DNA of 64,000 nucleotides from a bacterium SCSIO 12741 (GCA_024398055.1 CP073749.1:930001-994000), one strand, 5' to 3'. Positions 1-8,781 are shown, numbered from the stretch's first letter. Made by a program: numbers and translations. Notes: generated from the sequence alone by a model not told the origin.

Positions 1-516
1 TCTTTTATGCTCGTCGCCTCCATGAATCCTTCTCCGAGTGGAAACTTCTATTCACCAAATGATCCGGAATCCGATCCCTGGCATGTAGTCCGAAGGTACC
101 TAAGCAAGGTATCCGGCCCGCTGCTCGACCGAATCGATATTCATGTAGAAGTTACTCCGGTATCTATTGATGATCTTACCAGCAAACCACTGGGTGAAAA
201 ATCGGAGAGCATCAGAGAACGCGTCATCCAAGCACGGGAGATTCAGGAAAAACGGTTCAAGCGGATCAAAAAAGTGCATTGCAATGCTCAACTCACACCG
301 AAGATGATTCGCAAACATTGTGACATTGAGCCTACGGCTGAAAAGCTGCTCCGGAAAGCCATTGACAAGATGGATCTATCGGCACGAGCATATACCCGAA
401 TTTTAAAGGTATCGCGCACCATAGCGGACCTGAGAGGAGAAAAACTCATTCAGGAATTGCACATAGCCGAGGCCGTTCGATACCGGTGTATGGACCGCCC
501 ATATTACCGGATTTAG
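1..516 (+). CDS. ComM/YifB-type Mg-chelatase-like AAA+ ATPase, C-terminal part
   Basis: The reading frame is open from base 1, so the gene starts upstream and only the last 171 codons are here. The segment RYLSKVSGPLLDRIDIHVEV and the C-terminal helical part ending in the LSARAYTRILKVSRTIADL stretch are typical of the YifB/ComM family, whose members are hexameric AAA+ helicase-like ATPases; ComM promotes branch migration during natural transformation. The usual family motif MNPCPCG is written here MNPSPSG (residues 8-14 of the visible part), so both cysteines are replaced by serine. The Walker motifs lie outside the window. The family call is secure; a role in competence in this organism is inference. 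Confidence 0.88.
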   Translation, partial: SFMLVASMNPSPSGNFYSPNDPESDPWHVVRRYLSKVSGPLLDRIDIHVEVTPVSIDDLTSKPLGEKSESIRERVIQAREIQEKRFKRIKKVHCNAQLTPKMIRKHCDIEPTAEKLLRKAIDKMDLSARAYTRILKVSRTIADLRGEKLIQELHIAEAVRYRCMDRPYYRI

Positions 517-546
517 TGTTACCTTCCGTCCCCAGATACTCAAGAT

Positions 547-996
547 ATGGTATTCCGGATTATCCTGATAAGCGTGTTTTTTCTGGGGTCGGTTCTTTCC
601 TCCTTTGGTCAGAATGGAATTGAGGCTGGTATTCGGATCGGCAATAGTCCCGGACGCTCTCCCGGAGTTGGTATCGATGGCACCATGGGCCTTTCAGCTC
701 ACACCCGCATGCACCCTTCCTTCTATTGGCTAAATAATGGAATTGGCGTTGGACTTTACCTCGATCGACTCTTCGACTTTGGCAAACGATTCCGTTTATA
801 TCCAGGTATTGGCCCGGAATTCTACTTTGATCAGAATTTTGAAATGGGCATAGCCGCGAATATGGGATTCGAATATGCTTTTGAATTCCCGATTACTTTC
901 GGCTTTGATTATCGACCGTCATTCACCTTTGTAAACCGTACCGATCTTTATACAGAAAATTGGGGTTTTACGCTACGCTATCGGCTGAAGGATTAG
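547..996 (+). CDS. Small predicted outer-membrane beta-barrel protein
   Basis: Encodes 149 residues. Residues 1-21 form a signal peptide (hydrophobic core ending in SSFGQ), followed by alternating aromatic/glycine strands (for example GIGVGLYLDRL, FRLYPGIGPEFYF and the closing GFTLRYRLKD), the pattern of a small porin-like outer-membrane barrel of about eight strands. No specific family is recognised and no ligand can be proposed. It starts 30 bases after the ComM-like gene and its 3' end overlaps the convergent DUF983 gene by 29 bases. The start is the first ATG before the signal peptide. Confidence 0.72.
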   Translation: MVFRIILISVFFLGSVLSSFGQNGIEAGIRIGNSPGRSPGVGIDGTMGLSAHTRMHPSFYWLNNGIGVGLYLDRLFDFGKRFRLYPGIGPEFYFDQNFEMGIAANMGFEYAFEFPITFGFDYRPSFTFVNRTDLYTENWGFTLRYRLKD

Positions 997-1402
997 CCGT
1001 TGCTTTAGGCTCCTTGTACTTTGGATCGTAATGCACAAACATATTGATCCAAATCGATCTTGAAACCTTAAACATCAATGGAGCAATCGCAATCAAACTT
1101 CCGATTGATACAGCCAAGTACCACTCCAAATTAAACTCTGCCGATATCCAATCAGAAATGACATACATAGCCACAAAAACAGAGACCATCCAAGCTACCG
1201 CGACCCCGTAGGATACGTACATAGCTCCGTAATAAAATCCAGGCTCTCGTTCATATTTCAAGCCGCAATTCGGGCATTCCGAATGCATCTCAAAAAACTT
1301 ATCCAGTTTGTATGGATTCTTGTTGGGGAATAGATCTCCCTCATGGCATTTGGGGCACTTAAGCCCGAAGATGCTGTATAATTTTGTTCCCTTACCAATC
1401 AT
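968..1402 (-). CDS. DUF983 family membrane protein with zinc-ribbon-like N terminus
   Basis: Encodes 144 residues. Near the N terminus are two CxxC pairs (CPKC and CPNC, roughly residues 16-45) followed by the EPGFYYGAMYVSYG signature and two hydrophobic segments (about residues 65-85 and 95-115). This is the layout of DUF983, a small family found in Bacteroidota and alpha-proteobacteria with no settled function. The four cysteines probably bind a metal ion on the cytoplasmic side. The C terminus is polar and overlaps tail-to-tail with the barrel gene at 547-996. Confidence 0.85.
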   Translation of the reverse strand: MIGKGTKLYSIFGLKCPKCHEGDLFPNKNPYKLDKFFEMHSECPNCGLKYEREPGFYYGAMYVSYGVAVAWMVSVFVAMYVISDWISAEFNLEWYLAVSIGSLIAIAPLMFKVSRSIWINMFVHYDPKYKEPKATANPSADSVA

Positions 1403-1505
1403 GATGGACTAAATGGAAGACAAAGATCGCCCGTAAAAGTTGAAAAATTGGTAACCTGGGTCACATTATTGAGAATATTTTTCAGATTTTCAATCCAGTC
1501 TATCA

Positions 1506-2576
1506 CTAATTCTCGCTTGAAAAATCAATGGCATTGAATTCATCGATGACCGTTTGAAGTTCTGCCTCCTCAAATTCCCGATTGATTTCATGAGCTCCAA
1601 TACCCGTAAGCAGGGTAAAATTGATTTTGTCTGACGAATTCTTCTTGTCGGCTCGCATAATTTGAACCCAGGATTCAAAAGCAAATTTGGGTGGATTCAA
1701 GTATCCAAAATGTTCACTGATGAATTCACAAATCTCACCATACTCCTGAGCCGACAATCCACAATGCATTTGAGACAGTCCGGCTTCCAACATTATTCCA
1801 AAAGCAATGGCCTCACCATGAAGTAAAGGCTTTTCGGCAGCATGGGAAAGTGTTTCGAGGGCATGACCAAAGGTATGCCCAAAATTCAAGGCTTTTCTCG
1901 GCCCTTTTTCCAATGGGTCGGATTCAACAATGGCGGATTTAATGTCCACAGATTGCCGAATTAGAGCTTCCCAATCCTCGTTCTGGCCCCAATCTCTTGA
2001 AGTAAGGGTTTTCCAGTATTCGGCATCTGAAATCAAAGCGTGCTTTAGCATTTCTGCGTACCCGGATTTCAATTCCCTTTCAGGAAGGGTTTCCAAAAAT
2101 CCCGGATAAATGAAAACGCCTTGTGGATCAGAAAACACGCCGGCTTGATTCTTAATTCCACCTACATTAATTGCCGTTTTACTACCAACAGAGGCATCTA
2201 CCATGGCCAACAAAGACGTAGGGATTTGAATAAATGGAATTCCTCGCTTGTAAATGGATGCCAAAAAACCGCCTAAGTCTCCAACCATACCTCCACCTAA
2301 GTTAAGGATGAGTGTTTTACGGGTTAACCCAGATTCCAGCATAGCTTCAACCAACTGCTCAACAATGGCAAAACTCTTCGACTCTTCTCCTGGTGGAACC
2401 GTCATCGTTTCCGCGCCAATGAGATCGGGCACTCCCTCGAAATCAATTCGCATCAAGCTGGCTTCCTCGGTGTTCTCATCACACAGGATGATTTTCTGGT
2501 AACCTTCAAAATTTTCAGCCAAAAAAAGCTGTAGGGACTCAAAAGAGATATCCCCAATTACAATCGGGTAATTCAT
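1506..2576 (-). CDS. aroB: 3-dehydroquinate synthase (shikimate pathway)
   Basis: Converts DAHP to 3-dehydroquinate, the second step of the shikimate pathway, in the cytoplasm, using NAD+ and a divalent metal. The family core is clear: GGGMVGDLGGFLASIYKRG and IPTSLLAMVDASVGSKTAIN bind NAD/substrate, RELKSGYAEMLKH carries a metal-ligand glutamate, and LNFGHTFGHALE supplies zinc-binding histidine. I place the start at the ATG at 2576 (356 residues), which gives the family-typical N terminus MNYPIVIGD. An ATG at 2582 is an equal alternative. A longer frame to 2624 adds a cysteine-containing segment unlike the family. The next gene upstream ends 109 bases away. Confidence 0.95.
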   Translation of the reverse strand: MNYPIVIGDISFESLQLFLAENFEGYQKIILCDENTEEASLMRIDFEGVPDLIGAETMTVPPGEESKSFAIVEQLVEAMLESGLTRKTLILNLGGGMVGDLGGFLASIYKRGIPFIQIPTSLLAMVDASVGSKTAINVGGIKNQAGVFSDPQGVFIYPGFLETLPERELKSGYAEMLKHALISDAEYWKTLTSRDWGQNEDWEALIRQSVDIKSAIVESDPLEKGPRKALNFGHTFGHALETLSHAAEKPLLHGEAIAFGIMLEAGLSQMHCGLSAQEYGEICEFISEHFGYLNPPKFAFESWVQIMRADKKNSSDKINFTLLTGIGAHEINREFEEAELQTVIDEFNAIDFSSEN

Positions 2577-2685
2577 GGGCATTGACAATCGGCAGGCGTT
2601 TTTCCATGGGCAGAATGAACCCAACTACTATCTTCTTCTAGGAAAAACCTCATCTCAAGCGGTTCATTTCCTTCACGATCCACTT

Positions 2686-2970
2686 TCAAACTATATTCTT
2701 TGGGGATCCTTGGGTTACACTGGACGAGAAGTCGACCTCACCGTCCTTGAATAACAGATCCAAATCAGAATCAAAAACTCCCTGGCACTCCATCAAGCAA
2801 TTCAAAGTAGTATCTGAACGATCAAGGGTTGTATGGATCTTTTTTAACACACGACCTTCAGGCAACCAGCTGCCATAAAATTCGCGGTCCTGACCTTTAT
2901 AAAACAACATATATACGGCCATACATCCCATCAGGAATCCGATGGAATAGATTAAAACTCTTCGTGCCAT
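2686..2970 (-). CDS. Small membrane-anchored protein, DUF4258-like
   Basis: Encodes 94 residues with one N-terminal membrane segment (about residues 5-24) followed by a soluble domain with FYGSWLPEGRVLKKI and GEVDFSSSVTQGSPK. I recall this layout (a YLP-R-VL-K-I motif, then a -G-VDFS- motif near the C terminus) from small Bacteroidota proteins annotated DUF4258 that sit beside the alanine dehydrogenase gene. The assignment is from memory of the family and should be treated as moderate. It begins three bases after the ald-like gene stops, so the two are probably cotranscribed. No function is known. Confidence 0.7.
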   Translation of the reverse strand: MARRVLIYSIGFLMGCMAVYMLFYKGQDREFYGSWLPEGRVLKKIHTTLDRSDTTLNCLMECQGVFDSDLDLLFKDGEVDFSSSVTQGSPKNIV

Positions 2971-2973
2971 AGG

Positions 2974-4197
2974 TTAAAACATTCCCAGTAACATCTTCAA
3001 ATCACGGAAGGGCAGGTCGAAGGAATTGGCCAGAGCATTGCTGGTGAGTGTTCCCTTATAGAGATACACGCCATTTCTAACTCCTTCAAAATTTCTCAGG
3101 ACATTGACCAGGCTACCCTGCTCACCAAACTTAATGAGGATAGGAGAAAAAATATTACTCAGGGCTTTACTGGCCGTTCTCGATACCCGACTTGGAATAT
3201 TGGGTACACCATAATGGATCACTCCATACTTGGTGCAGATGGGGTGCTCATGAGTCGTTACTTCAGACGTTTCGAAACATCCGCCTTGATCGATAGACAC
3301 ATCCACGATTACCGAACCATAGCTCATGTTGTTTACCATTTCTTCGGTCACCAAACAAGGCGTGCGACCCGTATCAGAACGAACCGCTCCAATAGCCACA
3401 TGGCAAGTAGATAAGGCCTGAGCCAGACTATCCGGATGCATGGTGCAAGTATTTAAGCGTACTCCAATATCATTTTGCAACCTTCTCAACTTAGCCATCG
3501 ACCGATCAAACAAACGGACGGAGGCTCCAAGACCAAGGGCAGCACGTGCTGCATATTCACCTACGGTACCCGCTCCCAGGATAACTACCTCGGTTGGTGG
3601 CACACCAGTGATTCCGCCCAACATCGCCTTTTGGCTATTGGGGGCCTGGCTGAGCAACTCAGCAGCAATAAGTATGGACGTGTTTCCTGCAATTTCACCC
3701 ATAGCTCTCACGATGGGATAAACGCCATCTTCATCCTGAATAAAATCCCAGGCAATAGCCGTGATTTTCTTGTCCATCAGGCGTTGCAGAGAATTCTTAG
3801 GCTGGGTGCTTAATTGAAGAGCAGAAATCAAAGTCTGCCCGGTTTGCATCAGCTCAATCTCGGCCAGGGACGGTGGAGCCACCTTCATAATGATGTTGGC
3901 CTCCTTGTAAAGCCTTCTGGAATCTTCAGCAATTTCAGCTCCAGCTTGAATAAATTCATTGTCGCTAAAATTGGATCCGTTACCGGCCTTGCTTTCCACT
4001 ATAACCCGATGTCCATGAGCTACCATCAAGGCAACCGCATCCGGTGTTAAGGCAACCCTTCTCTCTTGAAAAGAAGTTTCCTTGGGAATTCCAAAAAAAA
4101 TAGTGTCTTTTTGGTTTTCAATGGCCTGAAGTTGTTCCTTGGGCGAGAACGCTGCTGATTCCGATAAGCGGCGCAGTTCGTCTGAGTGCAAATTCAT
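2974..4197 (-). CDS. ald: Alanine dehydrogenase / transhydrogenase-alpha family protein
   Basis: Encodes 407 residues of the AlaDH/PNT fold: an N-terminal substrate domain beginning with IPKETSFQERRVALTPDAV, then a Rossmann domain with VVILGAGTVGEYAARAALGLG. The family enzyme oxidises L-alanine to pyruvate and ammonia with NAD+. The substrate lysine (MKV, corresponding to Lys75 of the Mycobacterium enzyme) is present, but the family motif F-L-H-L, which holds the substrate/catalytic histidine, is here S-A-L-Q-L. The dehydrogenase activity is therefore less certain than the fold. A perfect -7 box lies 4 bases before the ATG. The tsaE gene ends 18 bases upstream. Confidence 0.85.
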   Translation of the reverse strand: MNLHSDELRRLSESAAFSPKEQLQAIENQKDTIFFGIPKETSFQERRVALTPDAVALMVAHGHRVIVESKAGNGSNFSDNEFIQAGAEIAEDSRRLYKEANIIMKVAPPSLAEIELMQTGQTLISALQLSTQPKNSLQRLMDKKITAIAWDFIQDEDGVYPIVRAMGEIAGNTSILIAAELLSQAPNSQKAMLGGITGVPPTEVVILGAGTVGEYAARAALGLGASVRLFDRSMAKLRRLQNDIGVRLNTCTMHPDSLAQALSTCHVAIGAVRSDTGRTPCLVTEEMVNNMSYGSVIVDVSIDQGGCFETSEVTTHEHPICTKYGVIHYGVPNIPSRVSRTASKALSNIFSPILIKFGEQGSLVNVLRNFEGVRNGVYLYKGTLTSNALANSFDLPFRDLKMLLGMF

Positions 4198-4201
4198 GAC
4201 T

Positions 4202-4209
4202 CAAAAGTA
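4202..4209 (-). promoter_or_regulatory. Candidate -7 promoter box for ald
   Basis: On the minus strand the bases read TACTTTTG, a full match to the Bacteroidota -7 consensus TAnnTTTG. It sits between the tsaE stop and the ald start, with only four bases to the ATG, so a transcript from it would be almost leaderless. No convincing -33 TTG is seen at the usual 19-base spacing. Confidence 0.4.
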
Positions 4210-4215
4210 ATAAAA

Positions 4216-4650
4216 TCAGCCCTCAGATGGAAGGGGTAGTCGATCGGCACGAATCTCACGTTGGCCTTCGGTTTCCACAATCTTCACCAAAATCATATCG
4301 GCAGGTAAATAGGCGTCCACCCGATCCGGCCATTCTACCAGGTTGTAATGACCGCTTTCGAGGTATTCTTCAAAGCCCATATCCAAGGCTTCTTCCGGAT
4401 TCTCAATGCGGTAAAAATCAAAGTGATAAACCGGATCACCCGCTCCTCCCTGGTATTCATTTACCAAGGAAAAAGTAGGACTTCCCGTTTCTTCTATCAC
4501 ACCCAATTCCTGGCACAAGGCATTGATAAATGTGGTTTTACCAGCACCCATTTTACCAACAAAAGCAAAAACTCGATCTTCCGGAAATTCGGCTAACAAA
4601 TTGCGGGCAATGGCTGGTAAATCATCCAATTGCCGTGCATACTGAATCAT
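4216..4650 (-). CDS. tsaE: tRNA t6A biosynthesis ATPase TsaE
   Basis: Encodes 144 residues. TsaE is the P-loop ATPase that works with TsaB and TsaD to make threonylcarbamoyl-adenosine at position 37 of ANN-decoding tRNAs. The Walker A motif is FVGKMGAGKTTFINAL (about residues 29-44), followed by GSPTFSLVNEY and the FDFYRIENPEEALDMGFEEY and VEWPDR motifs, all typical of the family, and length is normal. The start codon overlaps the porX stop by four bases (ATGA), implying translational coupling. Confidence 0.94.
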   Translation of the reverse strand: MIQYARQLDDLPAIARNLLAEFPEDRVFAFVGKMGAGKTTFINALCQELGVIEETGSPTFSLVNEYQGGAGDPVYHFDFYRIENPEEALDMGFEEYLESGHYNLVEWPDRVDAYLPADMILVKIVETEGQREIRADRLPLPSEG

Positions 4651-6203
4651 AGAATGTTCTTTGGCGACAAAGTTACAAAGGGAATCAGGACCTCTTCTAG
4701 AGAAATTCCTCCATGCTGAAAAGTATCCTTATAGAACTGCACAAAATGATTGTAATTGTTTGGATAGATGAAGTACTTATCTCCTTTCGAAAAGATGTAT
4801 TCAGTGTTCATATTTGGAGCAGGAAGGTGAGCTTCCCGAGGATCATCTACCACAAACACATCTCTTTTTTGGTAATCCAGATTTTTCCCTTGCTTGTAGC
4901 GCAAATTGGTGTTTGTATTACGATCACCAATAACTTTAGATGGATCACTTACTCGAATGCTACCATGGTCGGTAGTTAGGTTTACTCGCACCTTTTTCTC
5001 AGCCAACTTTTGAATGATCTCGAGCAAAGGAGAATGATCGAACCAAGAACGGCTAACCGAACGGTAGGCAGACTCATCATCAGCCAACTCTTTAATGACC
5101 TCCATATCCGTTTTAGCATGAGTCATCATGTCCACGAAATTGTAGCTAATCACCAAAAGATCGTTATGCAAATGGTTGTAGAGTGTGTCCGCCAACTTTT
5201 TTCCTTCTTCGATATTGGAAACATGAATGAACTCCGACTTAACAGATTTGCCATACAGCTTCACCATTCCTTCCAAAAGTACCTGCTCTTCGGTAAAGTC
5301 ATTATCGTCGGTAAACCACTGCTTGCCGTAGCGGGACTCAATTTCTGTGGGAAGTAATCCCGAGAACAGCGCATTTCTGGAAAACGAAGTAGCCGTAGGT
5401 AAAATACTGTAATACAGCTCTTCGGACTCGGAACGGTAGTAATTTGATATAATAGGTTCAATGGTTTTCCATTGATCGTATCTCATGTTGTCGATGCAAA
5501 TAACCACTAGCGGATCTTCCCCGTCTTTTACCTGTGGCAAGATGCGTTTTGGGAAAAGCGTGTGCGACATAATTGGTGCCACTTCACTCCTTCCATTAAT
5601 CCAATCCAGGTAGTTGTCTTCGTAAAAGCGGCAGAAGGAATTATTGGCTTCCTCTTTTTGCATGGAAAGAATATCTCCCATTCCGCTTCCTTTCGACTTA
5701 TCCAGCTCCAATTCCCAGTATACCAGTTTACGGTATACCTCAGTCCATTCATCCGCATCCAATCGATCGTTGATACGCATGCTCAACTGGCGAAATTCCT
5801 GCTGGTATTCAGAAGATGTTTTCTCGCGAACCAATCTTCTCGTATCCAGGTTCTTTTTAACCGAAAGCAAAATCTGCTTGGGGTTTACCGGTTTAATCAG
5901 GTAATCCGAAATCTTGGATCCGATGGCATCCTCCATGATATGCTCTTCCTCGCTTTTGGTAATCATTACCACAGGCAAGGAGCTAAAGGTCTCCTTGATT
6001 TTCGTTAAGGTCTCTAACCCCGTCAACCCAGGCATATTTTCATCGAGAAAAACAATATCAATGGGCTGGTATTCCAGGTATTCCAAAGCATCGTCGCCAC
6101 TAGTTGCGGTAAATACCCGATATCCTTTTTCCTCTAGAAATAGAATGTGCGGTTTTAGCAAATCAATTTCATCGTCGGCCCAGAGAATGTTTATTTCGTT
6201 CAT
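4647..6203 (-). CDS. porX: PorX: response regulator with PglZ-type phosphatase domain (T9SS control)
   Basis: Encodes 518 residues. Residues 1-120 are a CheY-like receiver with the acidic pair D10/D11, phospho-acceptor D54 (VFLDENMPG) and conserved lysine in DYLIKPVNP. The C-terminal two thirds form an alkaline-phosphatase-superfamily PglZ domain, with CIDNMRYDQW and LPTATSFSRNALFSG around the nucleophile threonine and LTTDHGS as a later metal motif. PorX, with the kinase PorY and sigma factor SigP, controls type IX secretion and gliding genes in Bacteroidota; the window contains a predicted T9SS cargo (23703-24191). porY is not in view. The 4-base overlap with tsaE is a common arrangement in the phylum. 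Confidence 0.95.
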   Translation of the reverse strand: MNEINILWADDEIDLLKPHILFLEEKGYRVFTATSGDDALEYLEYQPIDIVFLDENMPGLTGLETLTKIKETFSSLPVVMITKSEEEHIMEDAIGSKISDYLIKPVNPKQILLSVKKNLDTRRLVREKTSSEYQQEFRQLSMRINDRLDADEWTEVYRKLVYWELELDKSKGSGMGDILSMQKEEANNSFCRFYEDNYLDWINGRSEVAPIMSHTLFPKRILPQVKDGEDPLVVICIDNMRYDQWKTIEPIISNYYRSESEELYYSILPTATSFSRNALFSGLLPTEIESRYGKQWFTDDNDFTEEQVLLEGMVKLYGKSVKSEFIHVSNIEEGKKLADTLYNHLHNDLLVISYNFVDMMTHAKTDMEVIKELADDESAYRSVSRSWFDHSPLLEIIQKLAEKKVRVNLTTDHGSIRVSDPSKVIGDRNTNTNLRYKQGKNLDYQKRDVFVVDDPREAHLPAPNMNTEYIFSKGDKYFIYPNNYNHFVQFYKDTFQHGGISLEEVLIPFVTLSPKNIL

Positions 6204-6342
6204 GGAGTGAAAGTGTTTAATGCGAAATTAAGATACCCAAAGGGATGGAACCCTGGGTTTAAAAAATTAAAAGTTAAAAGTTATTCGATCGAGATTTCCA
6301 TTTACTCGTTGAGCGTTAAGATGCCGAGTCGATAAATCCATC

Positions 6343-6350
6343 TATTTTTG
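6343..6350 (+). promoter_or_regulatory. Candidate -7 promoter box for HD-domain gene
   Basis: TATTTTTG, a full match to TAnnTTTG, 20 bases before the TTG start at 6371, in the 167-base divergent gap between porX and the HD gene. No clear -33 element at standard spacing. Nothing else recognisable is in the gap apart from an imperfect minus-strand box (TAATTTCG, 6223-6230) that might serve porX. Confidence 0.45.
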
Positions 6351-6370
6351 CCCCCTGATAATTGTAAGGC

Positions 6371-7618
6371 TTGAACGACTCCCTTCACACCAGCAAAAGG
6401 AAACTACTGAACGATCCGGTTTACGGATTTATTACCATCCCGGATGAATTAATTTTTGACCTCATCCAACATCCCTGGTTTCAACGATTGAGGCGTATTA
6501 CGCAATTGGGACTGACTAACCTGGTGTATGGTGGAGCTCAACACACCCGATTTCAGCACGCCATTGGCGCCATGCACCTGATGACCAAGGCCATCGAGGT
6601 CATTCGATCGAAGGGACACCCCATTTCAGGCGAAGAGGCCTTGGGCGTTCAAATTGCCATTCTCCTTCATGATATTGGTCACGGCCCCTATTCCCATACT
6701 TTGGAAAATAGCCTGGTTACGGAAATTAGCCATGAGCAGATTTCCTTGCTCATCATGGAGCAAATCAACCAGGAATTAGGGGGCAAACTCGACATTGCGA
6801 TCAGCATTTTCAAAAATGAGTACCCGAAAAAGTATTTGAACCAATTGGTTTCCAGCCAGCTCGACATGGACCGATTGGACTACCTGCGCCGCGATAGTTT
6901 TTTTACTGGCGTATCTGAAGGAGTGATCGGGGTAGAGCGGATTATCAAAATGCTGAATGTGGTAGATGATGAGCTGCTGATCGAAGCCAAAGGAATCTAC
7001 TCCATCGAAAAATTCATTGTGGCCCGTCGACTCATGTATTGGCAGGTATACTTGCACAAAACCGTGATTGCTGCTGAGCAGATGCTGGTGAATATTTTGC
7101 GCAGGGCTCGGGAATTGGCCGAAGCCGGAGAAGAACTATTTGGATCCGCTCCCTTGCGTCATTTTCTATACCATTCGTGGAAAATAGACGATTTCCGAAA
7201 GAATCCTGAAATGATAGCCACCTTCGCTCAATTGGACGACTACGACATATTCGGAGCGATTAAAGTTTGGGCTCATCATGAGGATCGCGTATTATCTCAG
7301 CTGTGTCAAAGCCTGGTGGATCGGAAGCTTTTGAAAATCAAAATGCAAAATTCTCCCTTTAGCGAGTCCGAAATCCAGGAAGCCAAAGATAAAACCCTGC
7401 AATCCAGCAATCTCAGCCCTGACGAAGTTTCCTACTTTGTGTTTTCAGACTCCATTTACAACCGGGCCTACCAAAGCGAAATGACTGGAATTAATTTGCT
7501 TTTTAAAGATGGAACCAAACAAGATATTGCTCAAGCCGCCGACTTGTTAAACATATCTGCTCTTTCGAAACCGGTGACCAAGTTTTTTCTCTGTTATCCA
7601 TCAGGTCATTCGATCTAG
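6371..7618 (+). CDS. HD-domain phosphohydrolase (dNTPase/SamHD1-like)
   Basis: Encodes 415 residues. The N-terminal DPVYGFI-IP and HPWFQRLRRITQLG segments, HTRFQHAIGAMHL and ILLHDIGHGPYSHTLE (metal-binding H...HD...) mark the dGTPase/SAMHD1-like HD family, which hydrolyses nucleotides; the substrate here is unknown. A stop codon (6365-6367) lies two codons before the TTG at 6371 and there is no nearby in-frame ATG, so TTG is the probable start. The gene follows a -7 box closely and is a single unit; lpxD starts 119 bases later with its own promoter box. Length and layout fit the Bacteroidota members of the family. Confidence 0.9.
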   Translation: MNDSLHTSKRKLLNDPVYGFITIPDELIFDLIQHPWFQRLRRITQLGLTNLVYGGAQHTRFQHAIGAMHLMTKAIEVIRSKGHPISGEEALGVQIAILLHDIGHGPYSHTLENSLVTEISHEQISLLIMEQINQELGGKLDIAISIFKNEYPKKYLNQLVSSQLDMDRLDYLRRDSFFTGVSEGVIGVERIIKMLNVVDDELLIEAKGIYSIEKFIVARRLMYWQVYLHKTVIAAEQMLVNILRRARELAEAGEELFGSAPLRHFLYHSWKIDDFRKNPEMIATFAQLDDYDIFGAIKVWAHHEDRVLSQLCQSLVDRKLLKIKMQNSPFSESEIQEAKDKTLQSSNLSPDEVSYFVFSDSIYNRAYQSEMTGINLLFKDGTKQDIAQAADLLNISALSKPVTKFFLCYPSGHSI

Positions 7619-7674
7619 AGAAAGTTTTGTTGAAAAGTTTGATATCACTGACCAACGGCCTCTTTTTTATTATT

Positions 7675-7682
7675 TATTTTTG
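7675..7682 (+). promoter_or_regulatory. Candidate -7 promoter box for the lpxD operon
   Basis: TATTTTTG, full match to TAnnTTTG, 55 bases upstream of lpxD in an AT-rich 119-base gap. It would drive lpxD, lpxC-fabZ, lpxA and the ABC gene, which are spaced 1-18 bases apart. No good -33 box was found. Confidence 0.42.
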
Positions 7683-7737
7683 AGCGTTTTTAAACATCAA
7701 GGACAGCACTGTATCCCGTTAGGGACGAGAAGATTTT

Positions 7738-8763
7738 ATGGAATTTACCGCTAAGCAAGTAGCAGATCTTTTAACCGGTACAGTTGAAGGAGACCCCGAA
7801 GTCAAAATCAGCAAACTTTCAAAGATTGAAGAGGGCGAATCTGGCTCTCTGACTTTTTTGGCCAACGAGGCCTATACCGAGTACATATACGAAACCGACG
7901 CCTCTGTAGCTATTGTAGCTGAAACTTTTAGTCCGAGCCGTCCCATTAAAGAATCCCTTACTCTGGTTCGCGTAGCCGATCCACGAATGAGCTTTGCCAA
8001 GTTGTTGGAAGCTTACCAGCAATTTCGAAACAGCAAAGTAGGAATTCATCCGAGTGCCGTAGTGGCAGATAGTGCTCAAATTGGTGAGCAAGTATACATC
8101 GGGCCTGGAGTAAGCATCGGAGAACAATGTAAGGTTGGCAATGGAGTTAAACTTCATGCGAATGTTACCTTGGGAGATATGGTAAGTATCGGTGATAATA
8201 CCCAGGTACTCGCCAATGCTGTAGTTCACGCCGACACCGTAGTAGGTAAGGAATGTATGATCTACAGTGGAGTTATTCTCGGTGGAGATGGCTTTGGGTT
8301 TGCCCCAAATAGTGAAAACAATTACCAAAAGGTGGTACATATTGGAAACGTGATCGTTGAAGATCATGTAGAAATTGGATCGAACACCACCATTGATAAA
8401 GGCACCTTGGGATCCACTGTGATCCGCAAAGGAGCTAAACTGGACAATCTAATTCAAGTAGGTCACAATGTGGAGGTTGGTGAAAACACCGTAATCGCTG
8501 CCCAAACTGGAATTGCAGGCTCTACGAAAATTGGCAAGAACTGCATGATTGGCGGCCAAGTTGGTATCGTCGGTCACCTGTCTATTGCTGACGGAGTTAA
8601 GATTGCTGCTCAATCTGGAATTGGCGGACCAATAAAGGAGGAAAACTCACTTTGGCAAGGTTCTCCAGCAATTAAAGTGCGTGATTTCCAGCGTTCTTAC
8701 GTAATTTTTAGAAATTTGCCAGAATTGAAGTCCAGGATTGATCAATTGGAAAAAGATAGTTAA
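7738..8763 (+). CDS. lpxD: UDP-3-O-acylglucosamine N-acyltransferase LpxD
   Basis: Encodes 341 residues and catalyses the third lipid A step, N-acylation of UDP-3-O-acyl-glucosamine from acyl-ACP, in the cytoplasm. An N-terminal uridine-binding domain (about 1-100, MEFTAKQVADLLTG through SFAKLLEAYQQF) is followed by a left-handed beta-helix of hexapeptide repeats. The catalytic histidine is in LDNLIQVGHNVEVG and the helix closes with GQVGIVGHLSIADG. Length is that of the family. It heads a lipid A operon: lpxC-fabZ starts 18 bases downstream. A second, shorter LpxD homologue is encoded at 12270-13193. Confidence 0.95.
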   Translation: MEFTAKQVADLLTGTVEGDPEVKISKLSKIEEGESGSLTFLANEAYTEYIYETDASVAIVAETFSPSRPIKESLTLVRVADPRMSFAKLLEAYQQFRNSKVGIHPSAVVADSAQIGEQVYIGPGVSIGEQCKVGNGVKLHANVTLGDMVSIGDNTQVLANAVVHADTVVGKECMIYSGVILGGDGFGFAPNSENNYQKVVHIGNVIVEDHVEIGSNTTIDKGTLGSTVIRKGAKLDNLIQVGHNVEVGENTVIAAQTGIAGSTKIGKNCMIGGQVGIVGHLSIADGVKIAAQSGIGGPIKEENSLWQGSPAIKVRDFQRSYVIFRNLPELKSRIDQLEKDS

Positions 8764-8781
8764 ACTGAGTTTAGTAGTTAT

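Noticed and set aside
2575-2754. A 59-codon plus-strand frame starting with ATG at the aroB start region
   Set aside because: It runs antisense across the aroB start and the end of the small membrane-protein gene, has no promoter box or known motif, and matches the expectation for a chance frame.
7819-8367. 182-codon antisense frame in lpxD
   Set aside because: Low complexity mirror of the hexapeptide repeats; lpxD itself has full family motifs on the other strand.
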